A DNA stretch of 35,665 bases from Candidatus Binatia bacterium. Its GTDB lineage: Bacteria; Desulfobacterota; Binatia; Bin18. Under the pieces are notes generated by a model. That model had not been told where the DNA came from. It saw only the letters and a list, made by a program, of their open reading frames with translations, and did no database searches. Made by a program: the position numbers and the translations under genes. The DNA is taken from contig JAJDZM010000022.1 in NCBI GenBank assembly GCA_022824615.1, forward strand, positions 1 to 35,665, given 5' to 3'. Position 1 is the first letter of the stretch. Each line of letters begins with the position of its first letter. Positions 23,956-31,952 of the stretch are shown piece after piece.

Positions 23956-24921
23956 CTAGCCCATCCGGGGCAACACCTGGTCCGTGAATTGGAGAAAGCT
24001 CTCATGGCTCAGCGGCGCACCGATGATGTAGTCCAGATGGATTTCTTCATGCAGGCGGGCGAGTTCGTCTCTGACCTGCTCCGGCGTGCCGTGAATGACG
24101 ACGTCATCAACATAACGCTGGACCGGGTCGCCCGCGCCATACATCTCGGGCGGCACATAGGTATCTACCAGCCATTTCGCTCCCTGCCGGGCGACTTCGG
24201 CGGCTTTTTCCTGGGTAGAAGCAATGGCGAGGAGACGCGCCATGGGTATCTGACGGCCTTCAATGGCATGACCGTGGCGGGCGAGCGTATCTCGATATAA
24301 TTCCCATTTGTGGCCCAATTCCGCATGGGTGGCGTGCGGGTCCATGAGAATCGAATGGCCGACGGAAGCGGCCCACTCAATAGCTAACGGCGAAGAAGCC
24401 GCGGCCCACACAGGTGGGTGCGGTTTTTGCAGGGGCTTGGGCAGAACTTCGACATCCTCAAAAGAAAAATACTGGCCCGTATAGGTCAGGCGGTCGTTGG
24501 TCCAGGCTTTGAGCACAATGTCCATGGTCTCCCGAAAGCGGGCGTGGCTATCCCCGACGGACACGCCGAAGGCTTTGAACTCTCTCACGTCAAAGCCGCG
24601 CCCGGCCCCCCAATTGACCCGGCCGCCGGACAGCGTATCGAGCAGCGCGATTTCCTCGGCCAGGCGGAGCGGGTGGTAGAAGCTGGCTAGGCACACGCCG
24701 GCCCCGATACGGATATTCTTGGTACGAGCCGCGGCGTACGTCCCGATGACCGGGATAGAAGGACACACGCTGTAGTCGTTAAAATGATGCTCGGTCAGCC
24801 AGACCGCATCATATCCGTTTTGATCCATGATCTGGATACGTTCCAAACCACGTTGATACACCGTCGCAATCTCTGTCCGCCGTCCCGGCCAGCTAAAGAA
24901 TTGAAGGATGCCAAATTTCAC
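23956..24921 (-). CDS. LLM-class flavin-dependent oxidoreductase
   Basis: A 321-residue luciferase-like monooxygenase family protein: MKFGILQFFSWP, GYDAVWLTEHHFNDYSVCPS (the classical His-His cofactor loop), IRIGAGVCLASFYHPLRLAE, LSGGRVNWGAGRG and DYIIGAPLSHES. The EHHF motif points to FMN-dependent LuxA/alkanesulfonate-monooxygenase-like members rather than F420 types. The start is a GTG at 24921, with GAGGAG 6 bases upstream. The substrate is unknown. It is followed 20 bp later by a fragment of a second LLM gene and is divergent from the TetR gene, 144 bp away. Confidence 0.88.
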   Translation of the reverse strand: MKFGILQFFSWPGRRTEIATVYQRGLERIQIMDQNGYDAVWLTEHHFNDYSVCPSIPVIGTYAAARTKNIRIGAGVCLASFYHPLRLAEEIALLDTLSGGRVNWGAGRGFDVREFKAFGVSVGDSHARFRETMDIVLKAWTNDRLTYTGQYFSFEDVEVLPKPLQKPHPPVWAAASSPLAIEWAASVGHSILMDPHATHAELGHKWELYRDTLARHGHAIEGRQIPMARLLAIASTQEKAAEVARQGAKWLVDTYVPPEMYGAGDPVQRYVDDVVIHGTPEQVRDELARLHEEIHLDYIIGAPLSHESFLQFTDQVLPRMG

Positions 24922-25028
24922 ACAGGTCTCCTCAGCGTCGGTTACGTGCCCTCTCCAAGTATAGCGTGATTGAGTTGGAAGTCTGCCCCCTCCTCACCTC
25001 TGGAGTTGGCATCATTCTTCAACCGGTC

Positions 25029-25057
25029 TTGACTTAACTGTCCGTTCGGTTAATTAT
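25029..25057 (+). promoter_or_regulatory. Promoter with embedded TetR-type operator
   Basis: TTGACT (25029-25034) and AATTAT (25052-25057) are separated by 17 bases. Between them, TTAACTG (25034-25040) and CGGTTAA (25047-25053) form a near-perfect inverted repeat with the 6-base spacer TCCGTT, the size of a TetR-family operator. Binding there would block RNA polymerase, so the downstream TetR probably represses itself and the operon. Transcription would start near 25063-25065, at the ATG (25066). Confidence 0.6.
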
Positions 25058-25065
25058 TGACCGCC

Positions 25066-25770
25066 ATGGCTCGGCCCATCAAAACGCCCTCGTCGCCGGA
25101 CTACCGCTCCAGGATTGGAACGGTGGCCGAAGCGCTATTTGCCGAGCGCGGCTTTGATGGCACCTCGATTCGGGAGATTGCCGAACACACCGGCGCGACC
25201 AAGGCGCTTATCTATCACTACTACGACAGCAAAGAGGCGCTGTATCAAACCCTGCTTGAGGACGCGGTGAGCGGAGTGGTGACGCAGATTGAGGCGATTG
25301 CCGCGGACGAGACCGAGCCCGAGACACAGATTCGGGCCGTGGTGCAGGTCTTCATTGACGCCTATTATGACGCGCCACACCGGTTTCAGATGGTGCAGCG
25401 CACCATTGACGACCATCATGCCATTGCCGCAGTACTGGCCGAGCGCTGGTTCTCGCGGGCGCATCGTGCCGTACAGGACATTGTAGCGCGCGGTGTGCAC
25501 CAGGGCGATCTGAAGCCGCTGCCGGTCCAGATGGTACCGTTGGCCATTATCGGCCTCGTTATTCATACCCTGCGGGGACAGAAGCTCGTGGGTCATATGG
25601 ACCCGAAGCTGTCCGGCGAGCGGGTGCTGACCGCCTTGCCGGATCTGGTCCTGGCCTTGCTCACTGCCGAATCCGATCAGACAAAAACAAAACCGAGGGG
25701 TGTGCGTGTGTCTCGGAAACGTACCCCAGGCCAGCTCACGCGCACAGCCGGGAGTGCGTCGGCAGGATAG
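25066..25770 (+). CDS. TetR-family transcriptional regulator
   Basis: A 234-residue repressor. The helix-turn-helix lies at about residues 25-50 (GTSIREIAEHTGATKALIYH), preceded by AEALFAERGFDG and ending in YYDSKEALY, all canonical. The C-terminal ligand domain (about 55-200) is helical and its ligand is unknown. The last 30 residues are Arg/Thr-rich and probably disordered. The ATG at 25066 is preferred over a TTG at 25057; there is no Shine-Dalgarno, and the promoter places the transcript start at or next to the ATG. The operator-like palindrome at 25034-25053 is its likely own site. It begins the operon with the MMPL exporter 11 bp downstream. Confidence 0.92.
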   Translation: MARPIKTPSSPDYRSRIGTVAEALFAERGFDGTSIREIAEHTGATKALIYHYYDSKEALYQTLLEDAVSGVVTQIEAIAADETEPETQIRAVVQVFIDAYYDAPHRFQMVQRTIDDHHAIAAVLAERWFSRAHRAVQDIVARGVHQGDLKPLPVQMVPLAIIGLVIHTLRGQKLVGHMDPKLSGERVLTALPDLVLALLTAESDQTKTKPRGVRVSRKRTPGQLTRTAGSASAG

Positions 25771-25781
25771 AGGAACACCGC

Positions 25782-28325
25782 ATGGACTCCATTTTTCGTG
25801 GCCTCATCCGTTTTCGTTTTCTGGTTATTGCGGCCGTCCTGGGAGTGACGCTGGCCGCGGCCATGCAGCTCCAATACCTGCGCTTCGAGAGCGATGCCGA
25901 ATCCATGATCCCCCCCAATGATCCGGTCCTGCACTACAACGACGTGGTGGAAGAGCGCTTTGGGATGCTGGACCTCATTATTGTCGGTGTCCTGAACGAT
26001 AACCCGCAGGAAAACGGGGTCTTCAATCCGCGCACCCTGGGCATTGTCAAAGAGTTCTCCGAGAAAATTGCGCTCCTGCCCGGTATCAAAGCCGTCCGGG
26101 ATGAAGACGTGACCAGCGTGGCCACCATGGATAATATCACCGGCACCAGCGACGGTATGGCGGTTGATCCGTTCATGGAAGAGCCGCCGCGCTCGGCCGC
26201 AGCCCTGGCCGCGTTGCAAGACGCCCTGTTTGACAATGCCATGTTTGTGGACTGGGTGGTGTCGCGCGACGGCACCGGTCTGCTCATCATGGCCAGGATG
26301 GAATCGTCTGAGGGGACGCTTGAGGGAGTCGCCCGACGGTCGGCGATCTACCGCACCATCCGTGACATGATTCGGGAAAAAGAGGCGGCCGGCGTGCCCG
26401 AGCAGTTCCATATTGCCGGCCGCGGCGCTATGGAGGTCACCTTCTCCGAAGACGCGCGCGGCGACATGGAACTGTTCATGCCGCTGGTCCTGTGCATTGT
26501 CCTCGGCACGCTCTATCTGACCTATCGCAGTCTGCGTGGCGTCCTCCTGCCACTTGCCGTGGTGATCATCTCCGTCATCTGGAGTATGGGTCTCATGGCT
26601 TGGCTCGGGGTGCCCATGTATTTTATCTCGACCATGATGCCGGTCACCCTGATGGCGATTGGTGTGGCTTACGGCATTCATATTCTCAGCCGTTACTACG
26701 ACGAAATTCTCAGTCAAGCCGAACCGGACGCCAACACGGCCGTCATGGCGGCCATGCGGGAAATGTGGAAGCCGGTGGTATTTACGGCCCTGACGACCGC
26801 GGCCGGTTTTCTGTCGTTTCTGACCGCGGCCATGGTGCCCATCCGCTACTTCGGCCTGTTTACCTCGGTCGGTGTGCTGGCGGAGATGATCGTCTCGCTG
26901 ACTCTTTTTCCGGCGGTCCTGAGCCTGCTGCCGCCCACCGCCAGCCGGAGTTTGCGCAGCCAGATGAACCGGAGCAGGGACCTGGCCACCACCGGCTGGG
27001 TCGCACGAGCCCTGTCCAGCCTGGGCCGGGGAGTGGCCCGGCGTCCACTCCTGGTATGGAGCATTGCGGTCGGTACTATGCTCACCTGTCTGATCGGTCT
27101 TCAGCGCCTCTACATTGACTCGTCATGGATTGATGTGTTTCACCAGCAGAGCCCGATCCGTATTGGCGACGAGGTCCTGCGGGAGAAGTTTCAGGGTACG
27201 CTGCCAATCTATGTGGCCATTGAGGGCCACGAGCCCGACCTGCTCAAAGACCCGGACCTGCTGCGTAAGCTCGACCGACTGCAAGCCGAGGTTGAGCAGG
27301 ACCCCATTGTGGGTGGCTCGCTGTCCATTGCCGAGTTCATCAAACGCATGAACCGGGTCATGAACGAGGATCGCAAAGAGATGGAGGTCATTCCCGACTC
27401 GCGCGACCTGATCGCCCAATACCTGCTGTTGTACTCGTTCTCCGGAGACCCGGACGATTTTGATGAGGTGGTCGATTATGACTATCAGCACGCCAACGTG
27501 TCGTTCTTTCTGCGCTCGGATCACAGCTCCGACATCGAACGCGTGATCGACCGGATTCAGGACTTTGTGGTCCGGGAATTCGGGACCGAGGAGAATGGCG
27601 CTGATGGTCAGGCCGGCGAGCACGACCCGCTGACGGTGCAGTTCGGGCGCTGGCTGGCCGGTATCACGCCCACGGTCATTGGCTGGGAGACCAAAAGCGG
27701 GTTCTGGATCGGTTTTGCCGGGCAGGGCTATATGAGCAACCGCTTCAGCGAGCTGGTCGTGTCCGGTCAGTTGACCAGCTTGGTCACCTCGCTGCTGGCG
27801 GTGTTTCTGCTCACATCCTGTATGTTCCGCTCCGTGGTTGCCGGGCTGATCAACATCATTCCCATCAGCGCGGTGATGGTCTTCAGCTTCGGCCTGATGG
27901 GACTGCTGGGGATTCCCCTCGAAGTGGGCAAATCCATGACGGCCTCCATGGTGATCGGCATCGGGATCGACTACACCATCCACTTTCTCAATAAGTATCA
28001 ACTGAAAACCGAAGACGGCCTGCTCGACCCGGAGGCCATTACCGTGGCCACTATGGCCACCTCGGGCAAAGCCATTTTCTTTAATGCGGCCGTGGTGATT
28101 GGGGGCTTCCTGGTCTTTCTGACCTCCAACTTCAAGCCCAATTTCTATCTCGGAGCGATGATGGCGCTGAACATGGGTGCCTGCCTGCTGGCCTCCATGA
28201 CGCTCTTGCCGGCCATCCTCAATACGTTCAAGCCGCGGTTTGTGTATGGGCCAACGCCGTCGCCCGCTCCACCACTGAGAACGGACTACGCGGTTTCAAC
28301 CCTACAGGAGAAGGAGACAGTATGA
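25782..28325 (+). CDS. MMPL/RND-superfamily exporter
   Basis: An 847-residue inner-membrane transporter made of two homologous halves. Each has one N-terminal transmembrane helix, a large periplasmic loop (about 40-220 and 450-670), then five helices. A conserved Asp in a membrane helix of the second half (VIGIGIDYTIHFLNKY) could carry the proton relay; the matching first-half stretch IGVAYGIHILSRY lacks it. The closest family members (MMPL and hopanoid-transporter-like RNDs) move lipids or hydrophobic molecules rather than drugs. GAGGAA lies 7 bases before the ATG. It overlaps the LolA-like gene by 4 bp (ATGA), so the two are translationally coupled. Confidence 0.92.
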   Translation: MDSIFRGLIRFRFLVIAAVLGVTLAAAMQLQYLRFESDAESMIPPNDPVLHYNDVVEERFGMLDLIIVGVLNDNPQENGVFNPRTLGIVKEFSEKIALLPGIKAVRDEDVTSVATMDNITGTSDGMAVDPFMEEPPRSAAALAALQDALFDNAMFVDWVVSRDGTGLLIMARMESSEGTLEGVARRSAIYRTIRDMIREKEAAGVPEQFHIAGRGAMEVTFSEDARGDMELFMPLVLCIVLGTLYLTYRSLRGVLLPLAVVIISVIWSMGLMAWLGVPMYFISTMMPVTLMAIGVAYGIHILSRYYDEILSQAEPDANTAVMAAMREMWKPVVFTALTTAAGFLSFLTAAMVPIRYFGLFTSVGVLAEMIVSLTLFPAVLSLLPPTASRSLRSQMNRSRDLATTGWVARALSSLGRGVARRPLLVWSIAVGTMLTCLIGLQRLYIDSSWIDVFHQQSPIRIGDEVLREKFQGTLPIYVAIEGHEPDLLKDPDLLRKLDRLQAEVEQDPIVGGSLSIAEFIKRMNRVMNEDRKEMEVIPDSRDLIAQYLLLYSFSGDPDDFDEVVDYDYQHANVSFFLRSDHSSDIERVIDRIQDFVVREFGTEENGADGQAGEHDPLTVQFGRWLAGITPTVIGWETKSGFWIGFAGQGYMSNRFSELVVSGQLTSLVTSLLAVFLLTSCMFRSVVAGLINIIPISAVMVFSFGLMGLLGIPLEVGKSMTASMVIGIGIDYTIHFLNKYQLKTEDGLLDPEAITVATMATSGKAIFFNAAVVIGGFLVFLTSNFKPNFYLGAMMALNMGACLLASMTLLPAILNTFKPRFVYGPTPSPAPPLRTDYAVSTLQEKETV

Positions 28326-29128
28326 AGACTATCGGGTTATGGATCGGATTTGGATTGTTGGTACTGAGTGCAGTTTCGCTCGCCTCTGCCCAGGAAATCC
28401 CTGGAGAGCCCAGCGGACGAGAGATTGCCGTCATGGTTGACGAGCGTGAAGACGGCGACGATCAGATCTCCGAGGCCGTCTGGACGCTGACCAATAGCGG
28501 GGGCAAGACGCGCACGCGCCACACCCTGCGCTACTGGAAAGACTATGAGGGCCGGGAGGGGCTGTCGAGTAAATCTTTTGTCTATTTTGAGTCCCCGCCC
28601 GACGTGAAAGACACCACCTTTCTCAACTGGTCGCAGGAAGACGCCGAGGCCGACGACGACCAGTGGATCTATCTGCCGGCCCTGCGCAAGGTGCGCCGGA
28701 TTGCCTCCGGCGATAAGGAAAACTCCTTTATGGGCAGCGATATCATCTACGACGACATGGCGGACCGGGAGGTCGAGGAGGATACGCATAAACTGCTGCG
28801 CGTCGAGCAGGACAATGGCACCAAGTTCTACGTCCTGGAGTCCACGCCGACCAAGGAGAATTACATCTACAGCAAAAAGCTCCGCTGGATAAACGCCGAG
28901 AACCTGACCGAGCCCAAAATTGAATTCTACGACCGCAAAGATCGCCTGCTCAAAATCTGGACAACCGAGTGGACGCAGATTGAGGGGATTTGGACCTGGA
29001 AACGGACCGTCGTGGAAAATCAGCTCACCGGACATAAGACCCAGCTTGATATCAGCAACGTCCGGTTCAATCAGGGTCTCAAGGAATCGATTTTTACCGA
29101 GCGGTCGCTGCGCAAGGGCGCGCCCTAG
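28322..29128 (+). CDS. Outer membrane lipoprotein-sorting (LolA-like) protein
   Basis: A 268-residue exported protein with a signal peptide (WIGFGLLVLSAVSLASAQE, cleavage near ASA-QE). The rest matches the LolA-like family accompanying MMPL exporters (pfam17131): RYWKDYEGREGLSSKSFVYF, WIYLPALRKVRRIASGDKEN, FMGSDIIYDDM. Such proteins fold like LolA/LolB, a curved sheet with a hydrophobic cavity, and may shuttle a lipid-like cargo between the exporter and the outer membrane. The start overlaps the exporter stop. No Cys is present after the signal peptide, so it is soluble in the periplasm rather than a lipoprotein. Confidence 0.88.
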   Translation: MKTIGLWIGFGLLVLSAVSLASAQEIPGEPSGREIAVMVDEREDGDDQISEAVWTLTNSGGKTRTRHTLRYWKDYEGREGLSSKSFVYFESPPDVKDTTFLNWSQEDAEADDDQWIYLPALRKVRRIASGDKENSFMGSDIIYDDMADREVEEDTHKLLRVEQDNGTKFYVLESTPTKENYIYSKKLRWINAENLTEPKIEFYDRKDRLLKIWTTEWTQIEGIWTWKRTVVENQLTGHKTQLDISNVRFNQGLKESIFTERSLRKGAP

Positions 29129-29140
29129 ATTGTTCTCTGT

Positions 29141-31081
29141 ATGAGCAGCTCACCCACGAGGCTGAAGACCTGGCTCTTCAGCCTTATCGCGATCCTCTGG
29201 ATTGGAGCAGGAGTCTCTTTCGCCCAGTCCGCTTCCCCCTCGGCCCTGCGTCTCCACAAGGTCCACCTGACCGCCGACGGGAGTCAGCGGCAGGTGGTGC
29301 TGCAATTCTCTCACGCGCCGAGTGCCATCCACGCCTTTCCGCTTTCGACCCCAACCCGTCTCGTGATCGACGTCATCGGGCCGGTCCTGCCGCTCCCCTC
29401 AGCGGCCTATCCGGCCAAGGATACGCTCCTGCGCCGTGTCCGGGTGGGCGCTCACCCGCAACATCTGCGCTTTGTGCTTGACCTTAAAGGCGAAAAACTG
29501 CCGGCGTTTAGCGTCGAACAGCAGGGCAGTCGGGTGAGTGCGGTGCTCCAGACGCCGGACCGGCCCGTCCCGGAGCTGAGGGCGCAGATTCTGTTTGAGA
29601 GCCCTGAGGCCAGCAGCTTCGCCCAATCGACCTTACCGCCGTCTACTCCAGCACCCGATCCTTCTACGCCGCAGGCCAGCGCCGCACCGCCGACTCCGAA
29701 AACGGAGGTTGCGCCAGCCACACCCAGAGGCACTGTGGCCAGCCGGCCGAGTCCTGCGCGTGTCACTCCGGTTGCCCGGCGCCCCGAAAGAGAGCCTCAA
29801 CCCGGCTTGTTTGAGACCCTGCGGGATCGCTTGGATGTGACCGGCTATGTCAAAAACGAAACCGCGCTTCGGCTCCACTCTCCGCATCAGCTCTCAAAGT
29901 CTCAGAACTGGTTGCAGGCCGAGATTGAGTTTGAACTCACCGATTGGGCCGAACTCACCATCCTCGGGCGGTCTATGTTTGATCCGGTGAATCATCTGGA
30001 AACCAATATCGAGGATTTTCATACCTCCCCAATTGATCGGCTGGAGGCTGGCGATTCGTTTCAGGCCGAGCTGCGCGAACTGTATCTCGATGTGCTCTAC
30101 GAGGATTTTGACATCCGCCTGGGCCGACAACAGATCGTGTGGGGCGAGTCCATTGGCCTGCGCATCCTGGATGTGATCAACCCGCAAGACTTTCGCGAGT
30201 TCATTCTGAACGATTTTATTGATGCCCGCATCCCGCTATGGGGGCTGCGGGTGGACTACACGCTGAGCGACTGGACGTTTGAGGGCCTGTGGTTGCCCGA
30301 CTTTGAGGCCAACCGGCCGGCCGACCAGGGCAGCGAGTTTCAGTTTCGGAACGTTCCCGCTCAGGCGTTGCGTTCGGCGAATCAGCCTGAGGATTGGCGG
30401 CTGAGCGATTCTGAAGTTGGATTTCGGATCACGCGTTTTTTACGCAACATGGACCTGTCCGTGAATTATTTATATTCCTGGAGCGATTTCCCGGTCCCGT
30501 TCCTTGACCCAAATACGTTTCGTTTCGAGCCCCGGCATGAGCGCTTCCACCTGATTGGGGGCAGCTTCAATTACGCCTTTGATGTGTTTGTGATTCGCGG
30601 CGAGGGGGGCTTGAGACTCGGAGAGCATTTTGTGTCTGCCGACCTGCCCAAAAGCTACTACAGTATCCGGCAGCGCGAGTTTCTGTCTTATGTGTTGGGA
30701 TTGGACTGGACGGTGAACGATAATCTCATGGCGAATGTGCAGTTCTTTCAGAATGTGATCTTCAATGCGCCCGGCGCGCTTGTGGGTGAGTCCGTTGACA
30801 ATGCGGTGTCGCTCTTCTTAATGTCCGATTTTATAAACGAGACACTCTACCCTCAGTTGCTGGTGCTGTACGGCATTAACTTTGGCGACCTGCTGATCCG
30901 TCCCCAGGTCCGGTACAATTTCTCGGACTATGTGTCCGCCACCATCGGAGCCGATTTCTTTATCGGCTCGCGCTCCGGTCTGTTCGGCCAGTTTGCCGCG
31001 CCGGTACGCACCCACGATCGATACTGGACGGGACGAAACAGTAGACTCTTCCTTGAGGTGAAGCGCTCGTTTGCGCTGTAA
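29141..31081 (+). CDS. AMIN domain fused to a DUF1302-like outer-membrane beta-barrel
   Basis: A 646-residue outer-membrane protein. The signal peptide is about 1-28 (LFSLIAILWIGAGVSFAQS). The AMIN domain (35-140) contains LHKVHLTADGSQRQVVLQF and TRLVIDV. A Pro/Ala/Thr-rich linker (160-225) follows, then a beta-barrel (230-646) like DUF1302 proteins: LRLGRQQIVWGES-type stretch DIRLGRQQIVWGESIGLRIL, NPQDFREF, and terminal FLEVKRSFAL with aromatic Phe. DUF1302 proteins are usually found with MMPL exporters and DUF1329/LolA-like partners in Gammaproteobacteria, usually without an AMIN domain. The AMIN domain could bind peptidoglycan. It starts 12 bp after the LolA-like gene, with no clear Shine-Dalgarno; the last gene of the operon. 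Confidence 0.85.
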   Translation: MSSSPTRLKTWLFSLIAILWIGAGVSFAQSASPSALRLHKVHLTADGSQRQVVLQFSHAPSAIHAFPLSTPTRLVIDVIGPVLPLPSAAYPAKDTLLRRVRVGAHPQHLRFVLDLKGEKLPAFSVEQQGSRVSAVLQTPDRPVPELRAQILFESPEASSFAQSTLPPSTPAPDPSTPQASAAPPTPKTEVAPATPRGTVASRPSPARVTPVARRPEREPQPGLFETLRDRLDVTGYVKNETALRLHSPHQLSKSQNWLQAEIEFELTDWAELTILGRSMFDPVNHLETNIEDFHTSPIDRLEAGDSFQAELRELYLDVLYEDFDIRLGRQQIVWGESIGLRILDVINPQDFREFILNDFIDARIPLWGLRVDYTLSDWTFEGLWLPDFEANRPADQGSEFQFRNVPAQALRSANQPEDWRLSDSEVGFRITRFLRNMDLSVNYLYSWSDFPVPFLDPNTFRFEPRHERFHLIGGSFNYAFDVFVIRGEGGLRLGEHFVSADLPKSYYSIRQREFLSYVLGLDWTVNDNLMANVQFFQNVIFNAPGALVGESVDNAVSLFLMSDFINETLYPQLLVLYGINFGDLLIRPQVRYNFSDYVSATIGADFFIGSRSGLFGQFAAPVRTHDRYWTGRNSRLFLEVKRSFAL

Positions 31082-31105
31082 GCGGGACCGTCCTGCTTCG
31101 GATCG

Positions 31106-31867
31106 TCACTGCGCCATATAGCCACCGTCAACCGGCATGGGATGCCCGGTGACAAAAGATGCGGCATCCGAGCACAGCCAGACGGCCGCCTCCGCAATTT
31201 CCTCCGGCTGTCCCAAGCGGCCCACCGGCTGGGCGGCGGCCATTTTCTCCACCACCCGAGGGTGCCGCTGGCCGACGCTCTGAAGCATGGGCGTATCAAT
31301 CGGACCGGGGCAGACGGCGTTGACGCGAATACCCGCCTTGGCATACTCCAGGGCCGCCGTTTTGGTCAGGCCGACCACGCCATGTTTACTGGCCACATAG
31401 GCGCCGGCGCGTGGCACGCCGATCAGCCCGGCATCGGACGCCGTATTGACGATGGCCCCTTTGCCCTGGGTGAGCATGTACGGAATCTCCGCTTTCATGC
31501 ACAGCCAGACCCCCGTCAGGTTAATGGCAATGATGCGCTCCCAGTTCTCTTGTGTGCAGTCAATCGTGCTCTGTGCCTTGCCGGCTATGCCCGCGTTATT
31601 ATGCGCGCAGTCCAGGCGGCCATAGGTCTCAACCGTCGTATTGATCAAGACTTCAACATCAGCCGCCTGGGATACATCGGCTTGCACAAAGACCGCCTGG
31701 CCGCCCGCACTCTGAATCATGCGGACCGTTTCCTCTCCGCCTTCGACGACGACATCGGAAACGACCACCTTGGCACCTTCACGCGCAAAGGCCAGAGCCG
31801 ACTGCCGGCCTATGCCCGACCCGCTGCCGGTGACTAACGCCACTTTGCCCTCAACCAGTCCTGCCAT
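31106..31867 (-). CDS. Short-chain dehydrogenase/reductase
   Basis: A 253-residue classical SDR. The cofactor loop is TGSGSGIG (13-20), NNAG is at 90-93, and the catalytic Ser144, Tyr157 and Lys161 (YVASK) are all present; the C-terminal PVDGGYMAQ is usual. Asp38 after the second strand (VVVSDVV) favours NAD(H) over NADP(H). AAGGAGGG lies 4-5 bases before the ATG. It uses a broad class of alcohol/ketone substrates that cannot be named. It converges with the porin gene (24 bp apart). Confidence 0.93.
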   Translation of the reverse strand: MAGLVEGKVALVTGSGSGIGRQSALAFAREGAKVVVSDVVVEGGEETVRMIQSAGGQAVFVQADVSQAADVEVLINTTVETYGRLDCAHNNAGIAGKAQSTIDCTQENWERIIAINLTGVWLCMKAEIPYMLTQGKGAIVNTASDAGLIGVPRAGAYVASKHGVVGLTKTAALEYAKAGIRVNAVCPGPIDTPMLQSVGQRHPRVVEKMAAAQPVGRLGQPEEIAEAAVWLCSDAASFVTGHPMPVDGGYMAQ

Positions 31868-31952
31868 GGGTCCCTCCTTTTGGGGGAGACCTTACCAACA
31901 AAACGGAGCACCGGTAAGGTGCATACTCAGAAGACGCCGTGCTGAGGTTGAA

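Noticed and set aside
25677..26717. 346-codon minus-strand open frame
   Set aside because: It is antisense to the MMPL exporter and TetR end, and its His/Gly/Asp-rich composition looks like a shadow.
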